From Rickettsiales bacterium (GTDB lineage: Bacteria; Pseudomonadota; Alphaproteobacteria; Rickettsiales; UBA1997), in contig JAFVEQ010000004.1 in the NCBI GenBank assembly GCA_017475895.1, positions 1 through 38,693 on the forward strand: a stretch of DNA of 38,693 nucleotides, written 5' to 3'. Every line of letters begins with the position of its first letter. The first letter of the stretch is position 1. The position numbers were made by a program, and so were the translations under genes. Shown piece after piece: positions 26,430 through 34,364 of the stretch. The notes under the pieces are model-generated. The model was not told where the DNA came from. It did not search any database and worked only from the letters and a program-made list of their open reading frames with translations.

Positions 26430-27317
26430 ATGACGATAGATTCACTGGATAAATTGGACGAATTGATAGAAAAAGTCAAGAAAGCACAGCAGAAATTTGC
26501 CACATTTTCTCAGGAAAAAGTTGATGAAATATTTCGACAAACAGCTTTATACATGTGTAAAGAGCGAATTCCATTGGCAAAGATGGCTGTAGAAGAAACC
26601 GGAATGGGTGTTGTAGAAGATAAAGTTATTAAAAATCATTTTGCTGCTGAATATATTTATAATAAATATAAAAATACAAAAACATGTGGCATTATTGAAC
26701 AGGACAAAGTAAACGGTATGACAAAGATTGCTTGTCCAGTTGGTATTATTGCCGGGATTATTCCTACAACGAATCCAACCTCAACGGCGATTTTCAAGGC
26801 CCTGATAGCGTTAAAAACGCGAAATGGTCTAGTTGTTTCACCACATCCGAGAGCAAAAAAATGCACCTGTGAAGCATTGAGACTAGTTTTAGAAACAGCT
26901 GTAAAATTCGGTGCACCGGAAAATATTATTGGTTGGATAGATGAGCCAACTATAGAATTATCGGGTGCTCTAATGGGTCATAAGGATATAAGTTTAATTC
27001 TAGCAACCGGTGGTCCGGGTATGGTAAAAGCCGCTTACAGTTCAGGAACACCAGCCATTGGTGTTGGCGCTGGAAATGCTCCAGCTGTTATAGACGAAAC
27101 AGCAGATATAAAAATGGCTGTAAACTCGATTATTTTAAGTAAAACGTTTGATAACGGTATGATTTGTGCTTCTGAACAGTCGGTAATTGTGCTTGATAAG
27201 GTTTATTCAGAGGTTAAAAAAGAATTTGAAGAGAGAGGTTGTTATATCCTTAAAAAAGAAGAAAATGCAAAATTGGCTGAGGTATTTTATCCAAATGGAA
27301 ACTTAATGCCGCTATAG
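26430..27317 (+). CDS. adhE: AdhE N-terminal fragment, acetaldehyde dehydrogenase domain (interrupted)
   Basis: This is the first part of AdhE, which reduces acetyl-CoA to acetaldehyde and then to ethanol while regenerating NAD+ in fermentation. The 295-aa frame contains most of the CoA-acylating aldehyde dehydrogenase domain: CPVGIIAGIIPTTNPTSTA, the VSPHPRAKKCT stretch, LATGGPGMVKAAYSSGTPAI, GVGAGNAPAVID, and the catalytic Cys246 in DNGMICASEQS. The frame ends prematurely with NLMPL-stop, inside the domain and well before the usual domain boundary (about residue 450). On its own this piece would lack part of the catalytic domain and is unlikely to be active. Confidence 0.85.
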   Translation: MTIDSLDKLDELIEKVKKAQQKFATFSQEKVDEIFRQTALYMCKERIPLAKMAVEETGMGVVEDKVIKNHFAAEYIYNKYKNTKTCGIIEQDKVNGMTKIACPVGIIAGIIPTTNPTSTAIFKALIALKTRNGLVVSPHPRAKKCTCEALRLVLETAVKFGAPENIIGWIDEPTIELSGALMGHKDISLILATGGPGMVKAAYSSGTPAIGVGAGNAPAVIDETADIKMAVNSIILSKTFDNGMICASEQSVIVLDKVYSEVKKEFEERGCYILKKEENAKLAEVFYPNGNLMPL

Positions 27318-27331
27318 TTGGTCAACCGGCT

Positions 27332-29029
27332 ATGAAAATTGCGGAATTGGCTGGCATAAAGGTTCCAAATGGAACGAAGGTATTAATACCAGAAGTAACT
27401 GATACTAGTGACGCTGAACCATTTTCCCACGAAAAATTGTCTCCTATTCTGGCTATGTATAAAGCAAAAACTTTTGATGAAGCCACTAAAAAAGCAGAAG
27501 AACTAATTATTTTGGGAGGAAATGGACATACTTCAGTATTATACACAAATCCAACAAATGAGGATAGAATACAAAAATTTAGCGATGTTTTAACAACATC
27601 TAGAATTTTAATAAATACACCATCTTCACATGGTGGACTTGGTGATCTGTTTAACTTTAGACTTGAACCGTCATTAACATTGGGTTGTGGTTCTTGGGGT
27701 CGCAATTCCGTTAGTGAAAATATAGGAGTTAAACATTTGATTAATATTAAGTCAATAGCAGAAAGAGAGGAAAATATGTTATGGTTTAAAGTTCCGCCAA
27801 AAATTTATTTTAAAAAAGGTTGTGTTGGCTTTGCTCTACAGGAGTTAAAAGGCAAAAAAAAGGCATTTATTGTTACCGACAAGGTTTTATTTGATTTAGG
27901 TTATACAAAGAAAATTACTTCGGTTTTGGAAGAACTTAATATAAAATACAATATATTTTCGGATGTGGAACCTGATCCGACACTGAGCCTTGTAGAAAGA
28001 GCTTTGAAATCCTGTAGAAATTTACAGCCGGATGTTATAATAGCACTCGGTGGTGGTTCTCCAATAGATGCTGCAAAAATGGTATGGATGATGTACGAAC
28101 AGCCAGACGTAAAATTTGAAGATGTGGCTATGCGATTTATGGATATAAGGAAAAGAGCTTATATGATGCCTGAATTAGGTAAAGTAGCTGATTTAGTTTG
28201 TATTCCAACCACATCCGGAACCGGTTCTGAAGTTACACCGTTTACCATAATAACGGATGAAAAAACGCACAACAAATATGCTATAGCAGACTACGCATTT
28301 ACACCAACAATGGCTATTGTTGATCCTGATTTAGCAAGCACAATGCCAAAAGGTTTAGCTGCCGCTTCTGGAATTGATGCTTTAACGCATGCTTTGGAAG
28401 CATATGTTTCCGTTATGGCTTCACCGTTTACTGATGGTTTAGCTCTTCAGGCAATTAAGATGATATTCAATAACCTTGATGAATCTATAAACAAAGGCAC
28501 ACCGGAGGCCAGAGAACAAATACACTATGCTGCTAACATAGCTGGTATGGCATTTTCCAATGCATTTTTAGGTATATGTCATTCATTAGCTCATAAATTA
28601 GGTGCTAAATTCCATATTTCACACGGTATAGCAAATGCCTACTGTATTTCACAGGTTATAAAGTTTAATAGCAGTAAAAAACCAACTAAGCAAACAGCTT
28701 TTGCACAGTATAAGTATCCATTTGCCGGTGAAAAATATGCTGAAATAGCTGACTTTATGGGTTTTGGTGGTAAAACAACAGAAGAAAAAGTTGATAATTT
28801 GATTAAAAACATTGAAAAACTTAAAGCCAGTGTTGGTATTGCTCCATCCATTAAGGCTGATCCAAAAACCAATTTTACGGAACAGGAATTTATGGATGCC
28901 CTAGATGAAATAGCAGAAAAGGCCTTTGATGACCAATGCACGGCAGCAAATCCTAGATATCCACTTATAGACGAAATGAGGAAACTTTACATAAAAGCCT
29001 ACAATGGAGATCATAATATAGACTTTTAG
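27332..29029 (+). CDS. adhE: AdhE C-terminal fragment, end of ALDH domain plus iron-dependent alcohol dehydrogenase
   Basis: This 565-aa frame carries the rest of the aldehyde dehydrogenase domain (GGLGDLFNFRLEPSLTLGCGSWG) and the full iron-containing alcohol dehydrogenase domain. In the latter are ALGGGSPIDAAK for NAD binding, PTTSGTGSEVTPF, DALTHALEAYVS, and the metal-binding GICHSLAHKLG and HISHGIANA histidines. Continuity with the upstream frame begins at about 27305; the ATG at 27332 is internal and has no clear ribosome binding site, so independent translation is doubtful. If translated alone it could still give an alcohol dehydrogenase. No stops or further shifts have accumulated, so any break is recent. 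Confidence 0.85.
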   Translation: MKIAELAGIKVPNGTKVLIPEVTDTSDAEPFSHEKLSPILAMYKAKTFDEATKKAEELIILGGNGHTSVLYTNPTNEDRIQKFSDVLTTSRILINTPSSHGGLGDLFNFRLEPSLTLGCGSWGRNSVSENIGVKHLINIKSIAEREENMLWFKVPPKIYFKKGCVGFALQELKGKKKAFIVTDKVLFDLGYTKKITSVLEELNIKYNIFSDVEPDPTLSLVERALKSCRNLQPDVIIALGGGSPIDAAKMVWMMYEQPDVKFEDVAMRFMDIRKRAYMMPELGKVADLVCIPTTSGTGSEVTPFTIITDEKTHNKYAIADYAFTPTMAIVDPDLASTMPKGLAAASGIDALTHALEAYVSVMASPFTDGLALQAIKMIFNNLDESINKGTPEAREQIHYAANIAGMAFSNAFLGICHSLAHKLGAKFHISHGIANAYCISQVIKFNSSKKPTKQTAFAQYKYPFAGEKYAEIADFMGFGGKTTEEKVDNLIKNIEKLKASVGIAPSIKADPKTNFTEQEFMDALDEIAEKAFDDQCTAANPRYPLIDEMRKLYIKAYNGDHNIDF

Positions 29030-29052
29030 TTGATTTTAAAAAAACAAACCCC

Positions 29053-29085
29053 CTACCCATTTATTTTTAAATGGGTAGTTTTTTT
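29053..29085 (+). terminator. Intrinsic terminator between adhE and the convergent minus-strand cluster
   Basis: An 11-bp perfect stem CTACCCATTTA/TAAATGGGTAG (29053-29063 and 29068-29078) with a TTTT loop is followed by seven T on the plus strand. On the minus strand the A run upstream of CCCCC reads as T-rich too, so it may serve both directions. Confidence 0.92.
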
Positions 29086-29107
29086 GTCGGTTTTATTTAT
29101 ATGATTA

Positions 29108-29830
29108 CTAGTTTTTTACCATGATTCCAGTTTTATCATCATGTTTGAAAGTTAAATATTTAACACACTCAACATAGTTATCGTCTACGTCGGCAACAGA
29201 CACTTCAATTACATTACAATCTTTATTAAATAATCTATCATTAAAATTAACTTTAAATAGATTTTTTATTCGACAAGTTCTCCTTAAAATTGTATTGTTC
29301 ACAATTATATCTTGTGAATTTATTGGCGTAATGTCGATAATTCCATCATCAACCATATCAGTGATATCACTGTACTTACTTAGTATATTATCATAATTAT
29401 TTTTTACTTCTCCACAGCTACATTCAAAAACTAGATTTTTATCCCAAATGTTTATATCTTTGAGACTAATGCCACCGTGAACATCAATCTTCTTTTTTGC
29501 TTTTTTACCGGTGGGTTTTGGTGGTATTTTGACATGTTTTAAAATTTTTAGTAGTGTACAATTTTTATCCATTGTTCTTATAGCCTCTTTTTCAAAAGCA
29601 TTGTTGGCTTTTGGTTTGTTTCTTCTGTATTCTTTACAACTTTGTAGCTTGATGTTAGAATCTTTAAAAATAAATGGTAAATTATACTCAATTCTACCTT
29701 TTACCTCATCAATTGTATTAAATTTAGAGATGTTTTTTCCTTTTCCTAATTCACCAACACTATAATCAAAAAAGAAAAAATCTAAACAAACAATAAGCAC
29801 AAAAAACACTAAAATCAAATTTCTTTTCAT
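29108..29830 (-). CDS. Exported cysteine-rich protein of unknown function
   Basis: I do not recognise this 240-aa protein. It starts after a strong AAGGAG site with a short basic N-terminus and a hydrophobic signal or anchor (RNLILVFFVLIVCLDFFFF). The rest is hydrophilic and contains seven further Cys, including a CSC in FECSCGEV and single Cys in SCKEY, KNCTLL, RTCRIK, KDCNVI and ECVKYL. That pattern suggests disulfides or metal binding outside the cytoplasm. A Lys/Pro-rich stretch (KIPPKPTGKKAKKK) lies in the middle. It is the last gene after the three secretion/pilus platform genes, separated by about 58 bases, so a role with that system is possible but inferred. Confidence 0.7.
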   Translation of the reverse strand: MKRNLILVFFVLIVCLDFFFFDYSVGELGKGKNISKFNTIDEVKGRIEYNLPFIFKDSNIKLQSCKEYRRNKPKANNAFEKEAIRTMDKNCTLLKILKHVKIPPKPTGKKAKKKIDVHGGISLKDINIWDKNLVFECSCGEVKNNYDNILSKYSDITDMVDDGIIDITPINSQDIIVNNTILRRTCRIKNLFKVNFNDRLFNKDCNVIEVSVADVDDNYVECVKYLTFKHDDKTGIMVKN

Positions 29831-29888
29831 AAAACTCCTTAATTTAAAGTTAACAAATAAATGCCTCCCTTAAATTAATCGAAGTCAG

Positions 29889-30989
29889 TTACATACCGTC
29901 AAAACTAAATGTTTCATTAATAATAGAATCCAATGATATATTTTCTGTGGAATCAATAAGTTGTTTTTCAGTTTCGCCCTTGTATTTACCGTCAACAACT
30001 GTGTTTTTTGATAAAACAAATGTTTGATTTGGGTGTAAAGTGAATTCAAATTCTACTTTATTCTTACTGTCGTTTATTTTATACTCATCAGTACCTATGG
30101 TGCCGTTGCTATTTATGTAGTTCCATTTAGCTTTACTAACGGTTAAAACAACGGTTGCTTCACTGGTACTCACATGTTTTATAACATATTCGTTATCATC
30201 ACTGAGATTATTTACGTTCGATATTTTTTTGTCATTAATCCACACAGTCCAAAAGTTGTTAGAAATAAACGCTATTGCTTTTAGATATACATTGCTAACA
30301 TTATCTTCAAATTTAATTTCCTCTTCTTTATTGGTGTCCTCTTCCTCCTCTGCACCATTTTCTTTTTCTTCAGCGTCTTTTTCTTGCTGTTTGGTTGATT
30401 TATTGGAGGTTCTTGTATTATGTAATTCTAATGCTTTCTGTATTGTGGATATTACGTTTTTTGAAAACATGAAACTCTTGAATGCAGAGTAGTACTCCTC
30501 TTGATATGGTTGCAAGTCCTTTGGTTTTTCTGGTGTTGCTACTTTCTCTTCTTCTTTTTGCGTATCGTTTTCATCCTTTTTATCTTCTTTTTTCGTTTCC
30601 TCTTTGTTTTTATCTGTTTCTTTCTTGGTTTCATCTTTCGTACTGTCTTTTAAATTTTCTTTTGCGATTTCTTCGGTTTCTTCTGTGGTAGAATTTGTTT
30701 GTTTTTCTCTATTATCTACATCTTCTGTACTGTTTTCCTGTGTTAAACTTTCCTCTTTTTCTGTTATTTCTTCGTTATTTTCGTTTTTATCTGTGGATTC
30801 ATCCTTTTTGTTATCTGTATTTATAGCATGATTAAACACTGTACTCGGAATATTTGATGTTGCTTTTTCGGCTTCGTTTAATATTTTGTTTTCTTCTAGT
30901 ACCTCTTTGTTGGAACCTACGTTTGTTATATCTTTTGAATAACAAACTCTGTTAAATAATAGAATAAAAACAAAAAATATTACCTTCAT
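29889..30989 (-). CDS. Exported protein with long acidic linker and GspB/GspC-like C-terminal domain (tentative)
   Basis: I start this at the ATG at 30989 (366 aa, AGG ribosome binding site five bases away), not at 31010. A signal peptide (MKVIFFVFILLFNRVCYSKD) leads into a long low-complexity linker, about residues 40-165, rich in Glu, Lys, Thr and Asn. A second charged stretch follows at about 205-235. The C-terminal domain, from about 240, holds YLKAIAFISNNFWTVWINDKK, in which FWTVWIND resembles the INGK-type signature of the GspB/GspC/PilP periplasmic domains. The position directly after GspL/PilM-N- and GspM/PilO-like genes is exactly where a PilP or GspC partner would be. The family call is weak; the genomic context is the main support. 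Confidence 0.55.
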   Translation of the reverse strand: MKVIFFVFILLFNRVCYSKDITNVGSNKEVLEENKILNEAEKATSNIPSTVFNHAINTDNKKDESTDKNENNEEITEKEESLTQENSTEDVDNREKQTNSTTEETEEIAKENLKDSTKDETKKETDKNKEETKKEDKKDENDTQKEEEKVATPEKPKDLQPYQEEYYSAFKSFMFSKNVISTIQKALELHNTRTSNKSTKQQEKDAEEKENGAEEEEDTNKEEEIKFEDNVSNVYLKAIAFISNNFWTVWINDKKISNVNNLSDDNEYVIKHVSTSEATVVLTVSKAKWNYINSNGTIGTDEYKINDSKNKVEFEFTLHPNQTFVLSKNTVVDGKYKGETEKQLIDSTENISLDSIINETFSFDGM

Positions 30990-30990
30990 A

Positions 30991-31635
30991 TTACCTACTG
31001 GAAAGTTCATACCACTGTAATTTCATGTTGACGGATAAAGCATTAGCATCTCCATTTTCCACTAACATTCGTATTACATTTTTATCAATATTTCTTATTT
31101 TCCTAATTTCCATCTCCTCTATTATAAAAAATCCGTAGTCATTTTTATATAATTCATTAATGAAATGGTAAACGGAATATTCCGTTAAACAGTTAAATGA
31201 TAAAGATATTTCGGAACCCATGACATTTAGAGTGTTTCCATCGATTTCAACCCTTCTTGGAACAGAAAAAGATATGTCTATACTTTTAATCATGTATTTT
31301 TTTGCCATATCTGTAAACAGAACTTTTAATGATTCTATGTTTATACCATCAGGCATTTTTTGTGTTTCGGTTATGTCATTATTCCATGTGTTTATATAAT
31401 TTTTTATCAAGCTTGTCTTTCTATCAACTTCTCTTGTTTTACTAACTATTTTGTTGGCATCAACATCTAAATCTCTGAGTTTAATGTTATTTTTTATGTG
31501 TTCCAATATGAAAAAGTCGGATGTAGCATAGCAGAGTAAGGCAATAAATATAAATATTGGCAAAATTTTAATGGCTCTCTTTAGCAGTATAAGTTTTTTA
31601 TTAGCTTTATTATTTTTCTCGTTACTGTCCGTCAT
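30991..31635 (-). CDS. GspM/PilO-like inner-membrane platform protein
   Basis: The 214-aa protein has a short cytoplasmic tail, one membrane helix (AIKILPIFIFIALLCYATSDFFIL, about residues 21-44), a coiled-coil-like segment to about residue 90, and a small periplasmic alpha/beta domain. This is the build of PilO and GspM, which pair with PilN or GspL in type IV pilus and type II secretion assembly platforms. Its stop is one base before the next gene, and its ATG lies one base after the stop of the GspL/PilM-N-like gene, with an AGGAAA site. Sequence signatures of this family are weak, so the call leans on topology, size and neighbours. Confidence 0.6.
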   Translation of the reverse strand: MTDSNEKNNKANKKLILLKRAIKILPIFIFIALLCYATSDFFILEHIKNNIKLRDLDVDANKIVSKTREVDRKTSLIKNYINTWNNDITETQKMPDGINIESLKVLFTDMAKKYMIKSIDISFSVPRRVEIDGNTLNVMGSEISLSFNCLTEYSVYHFINELYKNDYGFFIIEEMEIRKIRNIDKNVIRMLVENGDANALSVNMKLQWYELSSR

Positions 31636-31636
31636 A

Positions 31637-33172
31637 CTATTTCCTCGCTATATCTATTTTTAATGGAAAAGAAAAATAATTTGTGTTAAAGTTTATATTT
31701 CTTGGTAGACTTGACAGTTTGGTGTCGTAGTCACTTAGTGAATTTTTTAATGAATTATCGATATTTTCGTAGATTTTAAACAGATCGTCAACTTTACCAC
31801 TTTTATTAACTAATGAAGAATCTAGATTTACAGCTTCTTTTCCTCCGTATAAAATACCTCGTTTTGATGGAACCATTCTCCATTTTAAACTTGTGATGGC
31901 TATATCGTCAGCAACAAAATTGGATAAATTACCAATCAAACCAAACGGATTAATGTTTAAATCTTTTACTCTTAAATAAAATGATGTAGCGTCAATCATA
32001 TCATCAAAGTCAGCAACATCGCTACCAAATTCTTGTTTATTTTTTATTTCGAATGTTCTCTGTAATTCATCAAACTTTTTCTTTGATTTATCTATTAGAT
32101 ATTTATCCCTTACTAAAAATATAGTTCCGGTAATAAAAATTAAAATCAAAGAAATGGATAGAAAGGATGTGAAAACTCTTAATATTTTATATATGCTTGA
32201 AATTAGGGCTATTTGTTTCATTTCTCTTGTAAAAAAGTTAATGGTTTTACTACCAAAAACTATCAGATCTCCAAATATTAAATCCGCTCCATTCTCGGCA
32301 TATTTGCCAATCTTTTTTCTCATAAAAAAGATACGGGAAAATTCGTTATAAGAAAAATTTCTTACACTTATATTATTTACACTGGTGTTCATCAACAACG
32401 TCTTTGTTTCTTCATCGACTATTGTGTACATATTTAAATTGTCTTCGCTAAAGGAAGTGTAAAATCTCTTCAAATACTCAACCGTCCTTAATACGTTTTC
32501 TCTAAACTGTGCATCAAATTTATCTTGAGAACTTAGGTCTTCATTTAATATTCTGGTAAACACTATTCTATTGTTCATAAACACAACTTCTCTAAAGCCA
32601 CCAACCTGTGTTCTAACCAAAACTATATCCCAACTAATGCTTTTTACACCATCTTTACCATCTGTTGATTTATTGATTCTTTTATTTTTGTTTGTTTTAA
32701 GTTTTTTCTTTATTTTTTTTAAAATTGCCTCAGTTGCCAATGGCAACATGTATACTCCGGTTGTAATATTATCGTGTTCCTCTATAAAATCAAACCAACT
32801 TTTTATAATTTCATCAACATTGGAGGAAATGAACATATACTCAAAATCCTTATCCTCTTTGTTGTATCCCATAAATCTTTTATCTTTTAGATCGTTTTCT
32901 GGAATATCACTTCTAAACTTTCTTTCAACTATCTTTCTTAGATCAAGAAGACCAACTTTTGGAAATTTCTTTATGTTATAGCTCTGTCCAATATTATCAA
33001 GTATTATATATATTGGTGCATTTTTGTTTTTTTTAAAAAGATTTACTAATGTTTCTCTATTGTTTTCGGTATTTATATCGTCAAAAAAATAACTCTCATA
33101 TACTTTAGACCTACTCTCTAAAGTTATTATTGAGCCATTACTACCTATATTTATAACAAAATTTTTTGCCAT
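31637..33172 (-). CDS. GspL/PilM-PilN-like assembly platform protein
   Basis: The start is the ATG at 33172 (511 aa); a TTG nine bases upstream is not needed. Residues 1 to about 310 form a cytoplasmic domain of actin-like, PilM/GspL type: KNFVINIGSNGS at the start, GLLDLRKIVERKFR and WDIVLVRTQVGGFREVVF in the middle. A single membrane helix lies at about 333-354 (FTSFLSISLILIFITGTIFLV), followed by a coiled coil and a periplasmic PilN-like domain of about 140 residues. This PilM-plus-PilN arrangement in one chain is the GspL architecture of type II secretion. The downstream neighbours (GspM/PilO-like, GspC-like) agree. No secretion ATPase, GspF, secretin or pseudopilin is in the window. Confidence 0.65.
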   Translation of the reverse strand: MAKNFVINIGSNGSIITLESRSKVYESYFFDDINTENNRETLVNLFKKNKNAPIYIILDNIGQSYNIKKFPKVGLLDLRKIVERKFRSDIPENDLKDKRFMGYNKEDKDFEYMFISSNVDEIIKSWFDFIEEHDNITTGVYMLPLATEAILKKIKKKLKTNKNKRINKSTDGKDGVKSISWDIVLVRTQVGGFREVVFMNNRIVFTRILNEDLSSQDKFDAQFRENVLRTVEYLKRFYTSFSEDNLNMYTIVDEETKTLLMNTSVNNISVRNFSYNEFSRIFFMRKKIGKYAENGADLIFGDLIVFGSKTINFFTREMKQIALISSIYKILRVFTSFLSISLILIFITGTIFLVRDKYLIDKSKKKFDELQRTFEIKNKQEFGSDVADFDDMIDATSFYLRVKDLNINPFGLIGNLSNFVADDIAITSLKWRMVPSKRGILYGGKEAVNLDSSLVNKSGKVDDLFKIYENIDNSLKNSLSDYDTKLSSLPRNINFNTNYFSFPLKIDIARK

Positions 33173-33196
33173 AATGTACAACCACTTTATGCTAAA

Positions 33197-33224
33197 ATAA
33201 TATAATTTATTTTTATTATTTCAA
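33197..33224 (-). promoter_or_regulatory. Candidate promoter for the platform cluster
   Basis: On the minus strand TTGAAA (complement of 33219-33224) and TATTAT (complement of 33197-33202) are 16 bases apart, about 25 bases before the ATG at 33172. The 33173-33294 gap is divergent and must also hold the promoter of the SPOR gene. Confidence 0.45.
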
Positions 33225-33294
33225 TAATTAAATTAATTCTTGATTTTAATTTTTAAAATATGATACTCACAACAGCGGTTTTATAAATATTTTG

Positions 33295-34035
33295 ATGAAT
33301 ATCACTGGCGGAAATAAAAAAAACATTTTAATAGCAATAACAAGTATAGTAATGCTAGCATTTTGTTTAATTTTACTAAAATCCTACAGGATAGCGCAAA
33401 TAAACGGAGATGAAAATAGTCTACCAGTAATAAGAGCAGAATCGGATGTTGTAAAAGTAAAACAAGAAACTAGAGAACTAGAATTTAAGACAAACAGTTT
33501 TTATGACAATTTGAATGATAAAGACGAAAAGGTTAATATCAATGTAACAGATGGAAATATAAATACAAATGTTGGCAGAAATAGCGAGCAAATTACACAA
33601 AAAAGCGAATTGGATAATGAAATAAACAATGTGGTTAATAATAGTGAATTTGAAGTCAATAATGATGATATTGTTCTGAATGAAAACATAAAAACAGTTA
33701 AAATTAATGAGAACAGTAGAAATCAAAAAACAGAGGAATTAAAAAATGTTATAAAGGTGGAACCTAGAAAAAAAATTGAGTTATACAAAGCACAGTTGAT
33801 AGCGTTAAAGAATAAACAACAGGCACAGGATTTTATCAATAAAACAAAAAAAGTACATAGTAATTTATTAAAGGATTTTGATATTTTTATGTATGAAATA
33901 GATTTAGGTAACAAGGGAATATTTTATAGAGTTCAGGTTGGTGATTTCAACACAAAAAACGATGCTCAGAGTTTCTGTAAAGAGTACCTAAAGGTTACCA
34001 CCAAAAGTGCAACAAACTGTATAGTAGTAAAATGA
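33295..34035 (+). CDS. SPOR-domain membrane protein
   Basis: This 246-aa protein has an N-terminal membrane helix (NILIAITSIVMLAFCLILL, about residues 10-28), a long Asn/Asp/Glu/Lys-rich linker, and a C-terminal SPOR domain at about 168-246: YKAQLIALKNKQQAQDFINK, IFYRVQVGDFNTKNDAQSFC and a final NCIVVK. SPOR domains bind denuded glycan strands at the division septum, so it likely acts at the septum in the periplasm, like FtsN/DedD-type proteins. I use the ATG at 33295 rather than the TTG at 33292. It overlaps the FtsB-like gene by four bases (ATGA), supporting a division role. Confidence 0.85.
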   Translation: MNITGGNKKNILIAITSIVMLAFCLILLKSYRIAQINGDENSLPVIRAESDVVKVKQETRELEFKTNSFYDNLNDKDEKVNINVTDGNINTNVGRNSEQITQKSELDNEINNVVNNSEFEVNNDDIVLNENIKTVKINENSRNQKTEELKNVIKVEPRKKIELYKAQLIALKNKQQAQDFINKTKKVHSNLLKDFDIFMYEIDLGNKGIFYRVQVGDFNTKNDAQSFCKEYLKVTTKSATNCIVVK

Positions 34036-34358
34036 TAGTTGAAGAAGAGAAGGAAAGTGTAGTAATTACAGTTGTAAAAATAATATTCTACACATTTCTA
34101 TCATTGTATTTTTGTTATCACATATTTATGGGTAAATATGGTGTGGTATCCTACAAAAATACAAATACAACACTAGTTGACAAAAAAAATCTACTGAATA
34201 AAAAAGAATACTACATGAAAAAACAAAAAAACAAAGTCGAAAGATTAAACTCAGACAACATTGATCTAGATTTATTAGAGGAAAAGCTTAAGGAAAATGT
34301 TGGTATGGCGGAAAAAGATGAAATTGTTTTGTTTACCAATGATTTAAAAGATATATAG
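34032..34358 (+). CDS. FtsB/DivIC-type septum formation protein
   Basis: This 108-aa bitopic protein has a membrane helix at about residues 10-33 (VITVVKIIFYTFLSLYFCYHIF), a GKYGV motif right after it as in alphaproteobacterial septum formation initiators, and a periplasmic coiled coil (DKKNLLNKKEYYMKKQ and following). It ends with the short region containing LEEKLKENVGMAEKDEIVL, matching the DivIC/FtsB family pattern. FtsB joins FtsL and FtsQ in the divisome. It overlaps the upstream SPOR gene (ATGA) and is six bases before dnaG. In many alphaproteobacteria it sits between eno and pdhA; here it is with dnaG-rpoD. Confidence 0.85.
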   Translation: MIVEEEKESVVITVVKIIFYTFLSLYFCYHIFMGKYGVVSYKNTNTTLVDKKNLLNKKEYYMKKQKNKVERLNSDNIDLDLLEEKLKENVGMAEKDEIVLFTNDLKDI

Positions 34359-34364
34359 TACATC

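Larger units (their letters stand above)
26430..29029 (+). pseudogene. adhE: adhE with a one-base frameshift (bifunctional acetaldehyde/alcohol dehydrogenase)
   Basis: The two reading frames together make a complete AdhE of about 870 aa. In the first frame, codons AAC TTA ATG at 27300-27308 lead to a TAG at 27315-27317. Reading A27305 again as the first base of AAT restores N-L-N-A-A-I-V-G-Q-P, the expected AdhE sequence, and the downstream frame then stays open to 29029. One A is therefore missing at about 27305-27306. No canonical slippery heptamer is present. It could be a recent inactivating mutation or a sequence error. Confidence 0.8.

Noticed and set aside
27300..27317. Programmed -1 frameshifting in adhE
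   Set aside because: The site GGAAACTTAATG lacks a canonical X XXY YYZ slippery heptamer and no stable downstream stem is evident. A deletion or sequence error is simpler.
29830..29888. Terminator hairpin between the GspB/C-like gene and the cysteine-rich gene
   Set aside because: The inverted repeat around TTAATTTAA is all A-T with a bulge and no T run, expected by chance in this composition.
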